NCBI GenBank assembly: GCA_902810075.1
Contig: LR778135.1
Coordinates: 434,001-498,000, forward strand
DNA length: 64,000 nucleotides
Direction: 5' to 3'
Origin: Ruminococcaceae bacterium BL-6
GTDB taxonomy: Bacteria; Bacillota; Clostridia; Oscillospirales; Acutalibacteraceae
Shown: positions 7,949 through 17,130 of the stretch, one piece after another
Position numbering within the stretch: position 1 is the first letter of the stretch
Layout of the letters: each line of letters starts with the position of its first letter
The notes under the pieces: model-generated
Told to the model about the DNA's origin: nothing
The model's database searches: none
What the model saw: only the letters and a program-made list of their open reading frames with translations
Position numbers and translations under genes: made by a program

Positions 7949-9375
7949 ACGGGAAAGCGACGGTGCTGGCCTTTGACATCGGGGCCTCCAGCGGGCGCGC
8001 CGTCAAGGCGCGGTACGAAAACGGCGCCCTTCACTATGAGGAAGTGCACCGGTTTGAAAACAGCCCCGTCGAATCCGAAGGGCATCTCTGCTGGGATTTC
8101 GACGCCTTGCTTCGCGAGGTGCGCGCCGGCATGGAAAAGGCCGGGGAGTTCGACAGCCTGGGGTTCGACACCTGGGGCGTGGATTTCGGACTGCTGGATG
8201 AAAACGGCCGGCTGCTCTCCCGTCCGGTTCACTACCGCGACGCGCGGACCAACGGGATGGCAAAGCGCGCTCTGGAAAGAATGGATGCGGAAACGCTTTA
8301 CGCCGGAACAGGCAATCAGATCATGGACATCAACACCCTGTTCCAGCTGATCGCGATGAAGGAACAGCAGTCTGCCCTGCTGCAAAAGGCCAGGACGCTC
8401 CTGTTCATGCCGGACCTGTTCGCCTATTCCCTGTGCGGAAAAGCCGTCTGCGAGCGCAGCATCGCCTCCACCAGCCAGATGCTCGACCCCCGGACGGGCG
8501 GATGGCGCGCCGACGTCCTCGGCGCGTTCGGGCTCCCGAAGGAGATCCTGCTGCCGCCCGTTTCCAGCGGCACGGAAATCGGGGCCCTGCCGGGCGGGGC
8601 CAGGGTCATCGCCGTGGCTGGGCACGATACCCAGTGCGCCGCGGCGGCGGTCCCGAGCCAAAGGGAGGACGCGGCGTTCCTCTCGTGCGGCACCTGGAGC
8701 CTTTTGGGGACCGAGCTACCGGCTCCCGTTCTGACGGCGGAAAGCTGCGCGCTTGGCCTTTCCAACGAGCTGGGAGCCAACGGAAAAATTAATTATCTGA
8801 AAAACATCATCGGGCTGTGGCTGATTCAGGAAAGCCGGCGGGAGTGGCGCCGGCAGGGGAAGGAGTATTCCTTCGCCGACCTGGAGCGCCTGGCGCGGGA
8901 CGCGAAGCCCCTGCGCTGCTTTATCGACCCGGATGCGCCGGAGTTCACCCCGCCGGGCGATATCCCGGGCAGGGTTCGGGAATTCTGCCGCCGCACGGGT
9001 CAGTATGAGCCGCAGTCGGAGGGCGAAATCATGCGGTGCATCTACGAAAGCCTGGCGCTGAAATACCGCTTTGCGCTGGATCAGCTGCAAAGGGCGACGG
9101 GCAGGCGCTTCGGGGTGCTGCATATCCTCGGAGGGGGGACCAAAGACCGCCTGCTGTGCCAGATGAGCGCCGACAGCACCGGCGTGCCCGTGGTGGCCGG
9201 CCCCGTCGAAGCCACCGCGCTGGGCAACTTCATCATCCAGCTTGCGGCGCTGGGCGTGCTGCCCGATCTCGCCGCGGGCCGCGGGGTCATTGCCCGAAGC
9301 GAAGCCCTGAAGCGGTACGCGCCCGCCGATACGGACGCGTGGAACAAAGCCTGCGAAACCTATTGCAGAATATAG
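7945..9375 (+). CDS. fucK: FGGY-family kinase, L-fuculokinase role (rhamnulokinase-like)
   Basis: A 476-residue sugar kinase with the two actin-like FGGY domains. N-terminal phosphate loop FDIGASSGR, the segment [11 protein letters not shown], and the adenosine-side motifs [11 protein letters not shown] and [12 protein letters not shown] are visible. Its best resemblance is to rhamnulokinases (RhaB), which act on L-rhamnulose. In this operon, with FucI, FucU and FucA, the natural substrate is more likely L-fuculose. The start overlaps the fucU stop. No other sugar kinase gene is in the operon, so it must supply the phosphorylation step. Confidence 0.85.
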   Translation: MNGKATVLAFDIGASSGRAVKARYENGALHYEEVHRFENSPVESEGHLCWDFDALLREVRAGMEKAGEFDSLGFDTWGVDFGLLDENGRLLSRPVHYRDARTNGMAKRALERMDAETLYAGTGNQIMDINTLFQLIAMKEQQSALLQKARTLLFMPDLFAYSLCGKAVCERSIASTSQMLDPRTGGWRADVLGAFGLPKEILLPPVSSGTEIGALPGGARVIAVAGHDTQCAAAAVPSQREDAAFLSCGTWSLLGTELPAPVLTAESCALGLSNELGANGKINYLKNIIGLWLIQESRREWRRQGKEYSFADLERLARDAKPLRCFIDPDAPEFTPPGDIPGRVREFCRRTGQYEPQSEGEIMRCIYESLALKYRFALDQLQRATGRRFGVLHILGGGTKDRLLCQMSADSTGVPVVAGPVEATALGNFIIQLAALGVLPDLAAGRGVIARSEALKRYAPADTDAWNKACETYCRI

Positions 9376-9482
9376 CTCCATTCAAAATTGCACGGCGGAA
9401 TATCTTTTCCCCCGCCGCGGGCGGAGAAAAAAGGACGAAGCCGTTTCAAATTAAACTGTTTGAAATAAGGAGGAGAAAATCG

Positions 9483-11267
9483 ATGTTGTATCCAAAGATT
9501 GGGATCCGCCCGATTATCGACGGGCGCTGGGGCGGTGTGCGCGAAAGCCTGGAAAAACAGACGATGGGCCTGGCGCACAGCGCGGTGAAGCTGATTACCG
9601 AAAACCTGAACTATCCGGATGGAACGCCGGTGCAGTGCGTCGTTTCCGACACTACCATCGGCGGCGGAGCGGAGGCCGCGGCCTGCGCCGACCAGTTCGC
9701 CACCCAGAACGTGGTGGCGACCCTTTCCGTCACGCCGTGCTGGTGCTACGGAACGGAAACCTTCGACATGGACCCTTCGACCATCAAGGCCGTGTGGGGG
9801 TTCAACGGCACCGAGCGCCCCGGCGCGGTGTACCTTGCCGCCGTCCTGGCGGCGCACGCCCAGCGCGGCCTGCCCGCCTTCAGCATTTACGGCCACGATG
9901 TGCAGGATGCTTCCGACACCACCGTACCGGATGACGTCGCAGAAAAGATCCTGCGGTTCGCGCGCTGCGCCGTAGCCGCCGGATGGATGAAAAACAAGGC
10001 CTATGTCAACCTGGGCGCCATCCCCATGGGCATCGCGGGGAGCGACTGCAACGCCGACGTGTTCCAGAAATATTTCGGCATCCGCACCGAATGGGTGGAT
10101 ATGGTTGAGATCCTCCGCCGCATCAAGCTGGAAATCTACGATCCTCAGGAGGCCCGGCATGCCTTCGACTGGGTGAAGGCCAACTGCCGGGAAGGCTTCG
10201 ACTGCAACGCCGGCAAGAACCTGCCCGAAATCATCAAAAAGTCGAAGGTGGTGCCCCCCGACAAGGATTGGGATTTCATCACCAAAATGACCATCGTGAT
10301 GAAGGACATCCTGTTCGGGAACCCCAAGCTGGACGAAATGGGATGGCACGAGGAGGCGCTGGGGCGCAACGCGGTGGCGGGCGGCTTCCAGGGGCAGCGC
10401 CAATGGACCGACTGGCTGCCGAACGCCGACTTCAGCGAGGCGATCCTGGCTTCCACATTCGACTGGAACGGCCCGAAGCAGCCGACGCCCTTCGCCACGG
10501 AAAACGACACCTGCAACGGCATCTCCATGATGCTGGGGACGCTGGTCAGCAACACCGCGCCCGGCTTCCACGACGTGCGTACTTACTGGAGCCCCGAGGC
10601 CTATGAGCGGGTGACGGGCAAAAAGCTCACCGGAAAAGCGGAGAACGGATTTATCCACCTGATCAACTCCGGTGCGACGGCGCTGGACGAAACCGGGGCC
10701 TGCAAAAATGAAAAGGGCGAATCCTGCATGAAGCCGTTCTGGAAGATGAGGAAAGAGGACGTGCAGGCCTGCCTGAATGCCACCGACTGGTGCCGCGCCA
10801 ATTACGAATATTTCCGCGGGGGCGGATTCTCCAGCCATTTCCGCTGCGAGGGCGAGATGCCCGTCACCATGCTGCGCTTCAACATCGTGGATGGCGTCGG
10901 CCCGGTTCTGCAGATCGCCGAGGGCTGGACGGTCACGCTCCCGGACGACGCGCACAAAATCCTCGACAGCCGCACCGACCCGACTTGGCCTACCATCTGG
11001 TTCACGCCGAGGCTGACCGGGCACGGCGCCTTTACCGACGTGTACAGCGTCATGGCGAACTGGGGCGCGAACCACGGCGCGACCGTCTACGGCCATGTGG
11101 GCGCGGACCTGATCACGCTGGCCTCCATGCTGCGCATCCCGGTGACGATGCACAACGTGCCGCAGGAGCATGTTTACCGCCCGCACGCGTGGGCATCCTT
11201 CGGCACCGAAGACAAACAGGCCGCGGATTATGCCGCCTGCCGGCATTACGGGCCGCTTTACCGTTAA
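9483..11267 (+). CDS. fucI: L-fucose isomerase
   Basis: A 594-residue enzyme, close to the usual 590, that converts L-fucose to L-fuculose (and often D-arabinose to D-ribulose). Metal ligands correspond to Glu340 in FATEND and Asp364 in FHDVRTYW; the N-terminal region has the diagnostic [13 protein letters not shown] and [10 protein letters not shown] segments. The ATG at 9483 has AAGGAGGAG 7 bases upstream. About 107 bases separate it from the kinase gene, with no terminator seen. This gene gives the operon its identity more firmly than the kinase or aldolase does. Confidence 0.96.
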   Translation: MLYPKIGIRPIIDGRWGGVRESLEKQTMGLAHSAVKLITENLNYPDGTPVQCVVSDTTIGGGAEAAACADQFATQNVVATLSVTPCWCYGTETFDMDPSTIKAVWGFNGTERPGAVYLAAVLAAHAQRGLPAFSIYGHDVQDASDTTVPDDVAEKILRFARCAVAAGWMKNKAYVNLGAIPMGIAGSDCNADVFQKYFGIRTEWVDMVEILRRIKLEIYDPQEARHAFDWVKANCREGFDCNAGKNLPEIIKKSKVVPPDKDWDFITKMTIVMKDILFGNPKLDEMGWHEEALGRNAVAGGFQGQRQWTDWLPNADFSEAILASTFDWNGPKQPTPFATENDTCNGISMMLGTLVSNTAPGFHDVRTYWSPEAYERVTGKKLTGKAENGFIHLINSGATALDETGACKNEKGESCMKPFWKMRKEDVQACLNATDWCRANYEYFRGGGFSSHFRCEGEMPVTMLRFNIVDGVGPVLQIAEGWTVTLPDDAHKILDSRTDPTWPTIWFTPRLTGHGAFTDVYSVMANWGANHGATVYGHVGADLITLASMLRIPVTMHNVPQEHVYRPHAWASFGTEDKQAADYAACRHYGPLYR

Positions 11268-11283
11268 ATGAGGAGGAAATAAA

Positions 11284-12432
11284 ATGGCAAACCGAATCGT
11301 CCTGAACACGATCTCCTATCACGGCAGGGGCGCGATTGAGAACATCGTGCCGGAACTGACCGCCCGCGAGCTCAAAAAGGCTTTCGTCTGCTCCGACCCG
11401 GACCTGGTGAAATTCGGCGTGACAAAAAAAGTGACCGATCTGCTGAAAAAAGCGGATTTTGCGTACGAGCTGTACAGCAAGATCAAGCAGAACCCCACCA
11501 TCCAAAACGTTCAGGACGGCATCGCCGCTTTCCAAAAGAGCGGGGCCGACTGCATCGTCGCCATCGGCGGAGGATCGTCCATCGATACCGCCAAGGCCGT
11601 CGGCGTCATCATCAATAATCCCGATTTTGCGGATGTGCGCTCGCTCGAGGGGGCTGCCCCGACCAGAAAGCGCGCCGTGTTCACCATCGCCGTGCCGACC
11701 ACCGCCGGCACGGCCGCGGAGGTGACCATCAACTACGTCATCACCGACGTGGAGAAAAGGCGCAAATTCGTGTGCGTGGATCCGAAGGATATCCCGGAAG
11801 TCGCCGTGGTGGACCCGGATATGATGAGCAGCATGCCGAAGGGCCTGACCGCCGCGACCGGCATGGACGCGCTGACCCACGCCATCGAGGGGTATATCAC
11901 CAAGGGCGCCTGGGAAATGACCGACATGTTCCACCTGAAAGCGATCGAGCTCGTGTCGAAGCACCTGCGCGGCGCCGTGGAGAATACCCCGGAAGGCCGC
12001 GACGGCATGGCGCTGGCGCAGTATATCGCCGGCCAGGGCTTTTCCAACGTCGGGCTGGGCATCGTGCACAGCATGGCCCATTCGCTGGGGGCCGTCTACG
12101 ACACCCCACACGGCATCGCGAACGCCATTCTGCTGCCGATCGTCATGGAATACAACGCGCCCTGCACCGGCGAAAAATACCGGGGTATCGCCAAGGCCAT
12201 GGGCGTGGAGGGCGTCGGCAAAATGACGCTGGATGAAGCCCGCCGGGCTGCGGTGGATGCCGTGAAGAAGCTTGCTTCGGACGTGGGGATCCCCGCGGAC
12301 CTGAAAGCGATCGTAAAGCCCGAAGATGTGCAACTCCTTTCCGAGAGCGCCTATGCCGACGCGTGCCGCCCCGGAAATCCCCGCGACACAAGCGTCGAAG
12401 AGATCGCCGCGCTGTACCGCAGCCTGATTTAA
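11284..12432 (+). CDS. fucO: Lactaldehyde reductase / 1,2-propanediol oxidoreductase (Fe-ADH)
   Basis: Iron-dependent alcohol dehydrogenase of 382 residues. The nucleotide-binding GGGSSIDTAK (95-104) is present, and the four metal ligands match FucO: Asp195, His199, His262 and His276. In the operon it would reduce L-lactaldehyde from FucA to L-1,2-propanediol, reoxidising NADH during fermentation. It starts 16 bases after fucI behind GAGGAGG. It is the last gene of the operon; a strong terminator follows. Confidence 0.92.
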   Translation: MANRIVLNTISYHGRGAIENIVPELTARELKKAFVCSDPDLVKFGVTKKVTDLLKKADFAYELYSKIKQNPTIQNVQDGIAAFQKSGADCIVAIGGGSSIDTAKAVGVIINNPDFADVRSLEGAAPTRKRAVFTIAVPTTAGTAAEVTINYVITDVEKRRKFVCVDPKDIPEVAVVDPDMMSSMPKGLTAATGMDALTHAIEGYITKGAWEMTDMFHLKAIELVSKHLRGAVENTPEGRDGMALAQYIAGQGFSNVGLGIVHSMAHSLGAVYDTPHGIANAILLPIVMEYNAPCTGEKYRGIAKAMGVEGVGKMTLDEARRAAVDAVKKLASDVGIPADLKAIVKPEDVQLLSESAYADACRPGNPRDTSVEEIAALYRSLI

Positions 12433-12763
12433 AGCGCCCGAATCGAAAAGCCCGGCACGCCCGCAGATTTTTATCCCCCGTTTGCGGGCGTGCGATATTT
12501 CCCAAAGAGAAAGGGCCGAAGCCGCACGGGCTTCGGCCCTTTCATTTTCTGAAAGCTTCCCGCTGTGCGGGTGGGGAAAATCCCGGAGGGTTTTTGCGGC
12601 GCCAGCCGGCCGGCAGGGCCTTTCGGGGCTTGCCCTGGGGACGGATTGCGTCTATAATGAATAATTAGGTTTATTCCATGCCTTTATTGCAGACGTCACT
12701 TTTCACCAGCGCCTGAAATTGCCACGAAACAAGCCGGGAGAGAATCGTAAAGGAGCAAATCAT
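12433..12763. other. Intergenic region fucO-brnQ
   Basis: About 330 bases with no convincing gene. It holds the fuc operon terminator (12510-12545) and, just before brnQ, the ribosome binding site AAAGGAG at about 12749-12755. TATAAT at 12653-12658 is a possible -10, but I see no good -35 for it. Confidence 0.5.
12510..12545 (+). terminator. Terminator of the fuc operon
   Basis: A perfect 14-base stem, AAAGGGCCGAAGCC (12510-12523) with GGCTTCGGCCCTTT (12529-12542), has a 5-base loop and is followed by CATTTTC. It is a textbook intrinsic terminator 78 bases after fucO. Confidence 0.85.
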
Positions 12764-14140
12764 ATGGATAAGAAGTTATCGGCGTCGTCTTATATTGCGG
12801 TCGGCAGCATGCTTTTCGGCCTGTTTTTCGGGGCGGGGAACCTGATTTTCCCGGTACATATGGGCCAGGAAGCCGGAAGCGCCGTTTGGACCGCGACGGC
12901 AGGGTTCCTGATCACCGCGATCGGCCTGCCGTTTTTGGGGGTCGTGGCCATCGGGGTTTCCAAAAGCGACGGATTGTTTGACCTTGCGGGCCGGGTCCAC
13001 CCGGTTTTCGCTTACGGCATGACGATTTTGCTGTATCTGACCATCGGCCCGTTCTTCGCCCTGCCGAGGACCGCGACCGTGTCTTACGAGATCGGCGTGG
13101 ACCCGTTCATTCCGGACGATTACAAAATAGCCGGGCTCGCCTGTTTTTCGCTGCTGTTTTTTGCCGCCGCGCTCTTTTTTGCCCTTCGGCCGAGCAAAAT
13201 CCTGACATGGGTCGGTAAAATTCTGAACCCTCTGTTCCTTGTTTTCCTCGCGGTGCTGATCATCACAAGCTTTGTAAGGCCCATGGGGAGCGTAAATGCC
13301 GCGCAGGTTCAGGATGCATACGGCTCGGTGCCCTTTTTCAAGGGGTTCACAGAAGGCTACAACACCATGGACGCGCTGGCATCCCTTGCGTTCGGCATTA
13401 TCGTGGTGCGGACGCTGCGCGGCCTGGGGGTGAACAGTCCCAGAAGCATTGCGGCGGGCACGCTGAAATCCGGCTTTGTCAGCATGGTCTTGATGGGCCT
13501 GATCTATGGCTGCCTCGCATACATCGGCGCGTCCAGCATGGGGAGCCTGAAGCTTTCCGAGAACGGCGGGATCGCGCTGGCACAGATCGCCCGCTATTAT
13601 TTCAGCGGCTGGGGCGGCGTGCTTCTTGCCGTGATCGTGACCCTCGCCTGCCTGAAGACGGCGGTAGGTCTGATCACGGCGTGCGCCGAGACCTTCCACG
13701 GCATTTTCCCGAACTCCCTGGGCTACAAAGCCTATGCCGTCGTGTTTACCGTGATTTCCTGCCTGATCGCAAACGTCGGCCTGACGCAGATCATCGCTTT
13801 CTCCATCCCGGTGCTGATGTTCCTGTACCCTCTGGCCATTGCGCTGATTCTGCTTGCGATCCTTTCGCCGCTGTTTCAGAACCGCCAGTGCGTCTATCTG
13901 TTGACCATCCTCTTTACGCTGTTCGACGCGGCCGCCGATTTTCTGAACGCCCTTCCGCAGGGTGCCGCCGCTCAGCCTGCGATCCGGGGGATCCTGGGCT
14001 TCTACCGGGAATTTGTCCCCTTCTTCGCCATCGGGATGGGCTGGATCGTCCCGATGCTCGTCGGGCTGGCGCTTGGTTTTGCGGTCTATTTTCTCACAAG
14101 GCCGGGACAAAAATCAAGAGCCGGTTCCAATATGAGGTGA
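12764..14140 (+). CDS. brnQ: Branched-chain amino acid:cation symporter
   Basis: A 458-residue LIVCS-family carrier for Leu, Ile and Val driven by Na+ or H+. About 12 membrane segments are evident. The N-terminal GSMLFGLFFGAGNLIFPVHM is strongly diagnostic of BrnQ, as is the internal GYNTMDALASLAFGI. I chose the ATG at 12764 (MDKKLS) behind AAAGGAG; an in-frame ATG 45 bases upstream lacks a binding site. It stands alone, between the fuc operon and the convergent decarboxylase operon. Confidence 0.95.
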   Translation: MDKKLSASSYIAVGSMLFGLFFGAGNLIFPVHMGQEAGSAVWTATAGFLITAIGLPFLGVVAIGVSKSDGLFDLAGRVHPVFAYGMTILLYLTIGPFFALPRTATVSYEIGVDPFIPDDYKIAGLACFSLLFFAAALFFALRPSKILTWVGKILNPLFLVFLAVLIITSFVRPMGSVNAAQVQDAYGSVPFFKGFTEGYNTMDALASLAFGIIVVRTLRGLGVNSPRSIAAGTLKSGFVSMVLMGLIYGCLAYIGASSMGSLKLSENGGIALAQIARYYFSGWGGVLLAVIVTLACLKTAVGLITACAETFHGIFPNSLGYKAYAVVFTVISCLIANVGLTQIIAFSIPVLMFLYPLAIALILLAILSPLFQNRQCVYLLTILFTLFDAAADFLNALPQGAAAQPAIRGILGFYREFVPFFAIGMGWIVPMLVGLALGFAVYFLTRPGQKSRAGSNMR

Positions 14141-14178
14141 GACTTTTTTTCCACCCCTTTTGAATCGGCTCTGAAATT

Positions 14179-14603
14179 TCACGGCTTTCCGATCTCCGCC
14201 CTTTCGCCGTTGCCATGCGCCGCAGGGGCCGCGCTGAACTTCGGCGTGCGGAATGAATTTCTGCCCGAAAGGGCATCTTCCGCCGCTTCCGATTGGATGA
14301 AACGGACCACCTCCGGGGCACAGATCAGGAACCACGGCGTAAACTTCTCCGGATGCTCCATCATTTTACGCTTCAGGTCATCGCACGCGACCCAGCGCAA
14401 TTCCTCGATTTCCCGCGGATCGGGGTGAAAATCGCCCGCATCCTCTCCAACCAGCACATGGTCGCATTCGAATTCCGTGAATCCGTGGTCGAGCGGCGCA
14501 TAATAGAAAAAGCGGTACAGCTCCTCCAGATTTTCGGCCCGGATCCCGGCCTCTTCCTTCCTGTTTCGCGGTCTTCAAAATCCACCAGAATGACTTCCTC
14601 CAT
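14179..14603 (-). pseudogene. idi: Isopentenyl-diphosphate isomerase (type 1, Nudix), internally deleted and frameshifted
   Basis: The ATG at 14603, behind AAAGGAAA, opens MEEVILVDFEDRETG, the classical N-terminus of type 1 IPP isomerases. Near 14560 the reading frame changes, and the other frame continues RKEEAGIRAENLEELYRFF, then TEFECDHVLVGEDAGDF and EKFTPWF to the stop at 14179, the C-terminal half of the same family. Compared with the ~165-180-residue family, about 65 residues are missing, including the catalytic Cys and most of the Nudix box; only its RKEEAGI end remains. The enzyme cannot be active. It is the last gene of the ubiD-ubiX-lpdD operon, where an intact copy could supply dimethylallyl groups for prenyl-FMN. 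Confidence 0.85.
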
Positions 14604-14625
14604 ACTGTTTCCTTTCCGTGCGTTC

Positions 14626-15063
14626 TCAGGCTCCTTTTGTTCCGTTTGGGGGGCTGGGCGCGGGGGAAAAGCGGCTCTCCGTTTCACCGGAAATCTGAAG
14701 GACCAGCCTTTCGCAGGCCCTTTTGCAGTTTTCCACGAGAAGTCCGATCTCATCCGGGGCCGCGTGGTCGATGTGGATGCCGGCGGAAACGCTGACGCTG
14801 CAGTTCAGCTCCGTCGCAAGGTACCGTGCGGCCCACCGGCACACCTCGTCATCCCGGTGGCCGAACCCGCAGATGACGCTGACCGTCGCCCGGTGCCCCG
14901 GCAGGGAACCCGGCTCCGTTTCGGCGCATGCGTAGGCCACGGCCCCGACGTGGTAGCGGGTGCCCCCGCAGATTGTGACGCTGTAATCCGCGCCGCAGCA
15001 GAGCGCTTCCAGCTCGATCCGTTCCCGGGCGCCTTCGGCTGCGGTGATATGATATCGCTTCAT
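14626..15063 (-). CDS. lpdD: LpdD-like prenyl-FMN decarboxylase accessory protein
   Basis: A 145-residue protein resembling LpdD of gallate decarboxylase operons, thought to act as a prenylated-flavin chaperone or small subunit. Visible features are GADYSVTICGG, RYHVGAVAYA, FGHRDDEV and the highly conserved-looking VSAGIHIDHAAPDEI. The ATG at 15063 has GGAAAGG upstream. It lies 26 bases after ubiX and 22 bases before the idi remnant, so it is co-transcribed. The family assignment rests on motif recollection and on the ubiX/ubiD context. Confidence 0.78.
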   Translation of the reverse strand: MKRYHITAAEGARERIELEALCCGADYSVTICGGTRYHVGAVAYACAETEPGSLPGHRATVSVICGFGHRDDEVCRWAARYLATELNCSVSVSAGIHIDHAAPDEIGLLVENCKRACERLVLQISGETESRFSPAPSPPNGTKGA

Positions 15064-15089
15064 ACGTTTTCCTTTCTCCGGAACGCGGG

Positions 15090-15659
15090 TCACTTTTTTC
15101 CGGCGCCCGCCCATGGGACGAACCGGCTGTCGTGGATGCCGAACTGCATCAGCACCTTCCCGACGATGTGGCGGATCTGATCCTCGATGGTTTTCGGGCC
15201 GTTGTAGAAGGTCAGCACAGGGGGAACGATGACGCAGCCGAGGTCGGCCGCGTCCTTCATATTCCTCAGATGCACCTTCCCGAAGGGCATCGCCCTGGGG
15301 ACCAGGACGACCTTGCGGCATTCTTTCAGGCAGACATCCGCCGAACGGAGGATCAGGTTATCCGCATAACCGGATACGATCCCCGCCAGGGTTTTCATGC
15401 TGCAGGGCATGACGATCATCCCGTCCGTCTCATAGGAGCCGCTCGAGATGACCGCCGCCATATCGCCGGATTCATAGACAAAATCCGCCAGGGAAAGCAG
15501 GTCATCCAAAGGCCGCTGCGTCTCGAGCTTCCAGTTGATTTTTGCTTCGTCGGAGATCACGAGGTGGACCTCGCAGCTCTTTTCGCTTTTCAGGGCTTCC
15601 AGCAGATACCAGCTCATTTCAACGCCGGAAGCGCCGGTCACTCCGATAATGATTCTCAT
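15090..15659 (-). CDS. ubiX: UbiX-type flavin prenyltransferase
   Basis: A 189-residue flavoprotein that attaches a dimethylallyl group to reduced FMN, making the prenyl-FMN cofactor of UbiD enzymes. The N-terminal IIIGVTGASGVEMSWYLLE is the FMN/phosphate-binding signature; the central VMPCSMKTLAGIVSGYADN and VLVPRAMPFG segments line the active site in this family. I used the ATG at 15659 (MRIIIG) because GAGGAGG lies just upstream. It follows the transporter gene by 88 bases and precedes lpdD. Confidence 0.93.
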   Translation of the reverse strand: MRIIIGVTGASGVEMSWYLLEALKSEKSCEVHLVISDEAKINWKLETQRPLDDLLSLADFVYESGDMAAVISSGSYETDGMIVMPCSMKTLAGIVSGYADNLILRSADVCLKECRKVVLVPRAMPFGKVHLRNMKDAADLGCVIVPPVLTFYNGPKTIEDQIRHIVGKVLMQFGIHDSRFVPWAGAGKK

Positions 15660-15747
15660 TTGGTTCCTTCCTCCTCTGAAAAGGGAAGAGGAAGAGCCGG
15701 CGGGCACCGATTCCGGGCCTGCCGGCTCTTTCCAGCTTTCCGATTTT

Positions 15748-17130
15748 TTACACGAGCCCGGTGATCTGGAACCAGGCGGCTTCCACCAGGACGACGATAA
15801 ACACGACGGCGGTCAGGGGAACGCCCAGCTTGATGCATTCCTTCTGGCTGTATCCGCCGGCATCAGGCCCGCACCCCACCAGCATGGCCAGGTTGTGGAA
15901 GGGCAGGATATAGTGGATGTTGATGGCCGAGAAAACCATCAGGGAGATTGCCAGCGGGCTGATCCCCATGGGGGCGGTGTACGCGACCATAGCGGGGATG
16001 CAGACGCCCATCACGGCGATCACGGAGCCCATGAACATATGGATGATGATCGAAACCACCGCGATCAGCAGCGCCAGCAGGAAAATGTTCGTCGGAACGG
16101 AAGAGGGCAGGATGGTCTTTGCGAGCCACGCGTTCATTCCGGTCGCTCCGCCGACGGTCCCGATCGCGATGGCCGACGTCAGGAAGATCAGCACGTTGAT
16201 CGGGACGCCGCTCCAGGATTTCGCCGTCAGCACCTCGCCGATCACGGGCATGCTCATCAGCAGCGCGACGATCAGGGTCAGCCAGCCGATGTTGATCCCG
16301 GTCAGGCTGTCGGTCATCCACAGGGCGATGGCGATCACCAGCCAGAACGCGGTGCGCTTCTCCTTTTCGGAAAAGGGCCCGAGCGATTTCTGTTTTTCTT
16401 TGAGCTCCTCGACGTTGACGCTGATTTCCCTGGTCGGCTTGAACAGAAGCAGGATCAGCGCCATGGTCAGGATGCCCGCGACGATCATCGGGACGCTCAT
16501 GTATTTAAACCAGCTCAGAAAGTCGCAGTTGACGCCGGAATCCGCCACCGCGAGCGGGTTCAGCGAGGAATCGCCGGTCAGGAAGACCATCGACAGCGGG
16601 CAGGATGCGGCGAAGACCGCCAGGCCGATTTTCGGGGTGTCCTCCTTCGATATGTTGGCGCTTTTGGCTACCACGGTCATAACGGACATCAGCAGGAATG
16701 CCCTCGGCCACGGATGGGGAATCAGCAGCGCCATAATGAACGTCAGGACAAAGATCGAAACGATGATCCCCTTATAGGAACGGACGAACTTGATCAGGAA
16801 GGCATAGGCGATCCGTTCCCCAAGGCCGGAATCCTTTGCCGCGCCGGCGATCAGATAGGCGCCGATGACGAGCCACATCGTGGAGCCCGTCCAGGAGGCG
16901 AACACCTTCTCCGGCCCGGCGACGCCCAGAATGATCAGCAGCATCAGGTAGATGCCGCCGACATAGGCGGGCTGCGCGACCTGCGTCGCCCACCATACCA
17001 CCGTCATCAGGGTGAGGGCCAGGCACATGTGCCCCGCCCACTGCAGGCCGCTGAGGGGCAGCAGGTAAATGATGAAAAATACCGCGATGCCGCTCAGAAA
17101 GCCGATCGTCCTCTTATTCACACCAATCAC
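15748..17130 (-). CDS. Anion transporter of the DASS/SLC13-like (IT) superfamily
   Basis: A 460-residue membrane protein with 11-13 predicted helices. Two related half-domains each hold a hairpin-type motif (LTGDSSLNPLAVADSG and FLTSAIAIGTVGGATGMN), as in divalent anion/sodium symporters. It starts at 17130, overlapping the ubiD stop by 4 bases, so its translation is coupled to the decarboxylase. In this operon it probably imports an aromatic or hydroxyaromatic carboxylate, possibly in exchange for the decarboxylated product; the substrate is inference. TTT/CitT-type carriers are an alternative family name. Confidence 0.88.
   Translation of the reverse strand: MIGVNKRTIGFLSGIAVFFIIYLLPLSGLQWAGHMCLALTLMTVVWWATQVAQPAYVGGIYLMLLIILGVAGPEKVFASWTGSTMWLVIGAYLIAGAAKDSGLGERIAYAFLIKFVRSYKGIIVSIFVLTFIMALLIPHPWPRAFLLMSVMTVVAKSANISKEDTPKIGLAVFAASCPLSMVFLTGDSSLNPLAVADSGVNCDFLSWFKYMSVPMIVAGILTMALILLLFKPTREISVNVEELKEKQKSLGPFSEKEKRTAFWLVIAIALWMTDSLTGINIGWLTLIVALLMSMPVIGEVLTAKSWSGVPINVLIFLTSAIAIGTVGGATGMNAWLAKTILPSSVPTNIFLLALLIAVVSIIIHMFMGSVIAVMGVCIPAMVAYTAPMGISPLAISLMVFSAINIHYILPFHNLAMLVGCGPDAGGYSQKECIKLGVPLTAVVFIVVLVEAAWFQITGLV

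Noticed and set aside
14373..14753. A 126-codon minus-strand frame as an independent protein
   Set aside because: Its middle and end are out of frame with the clear IPP isomerase sequence; it is better read as part of the idi pseudogene.
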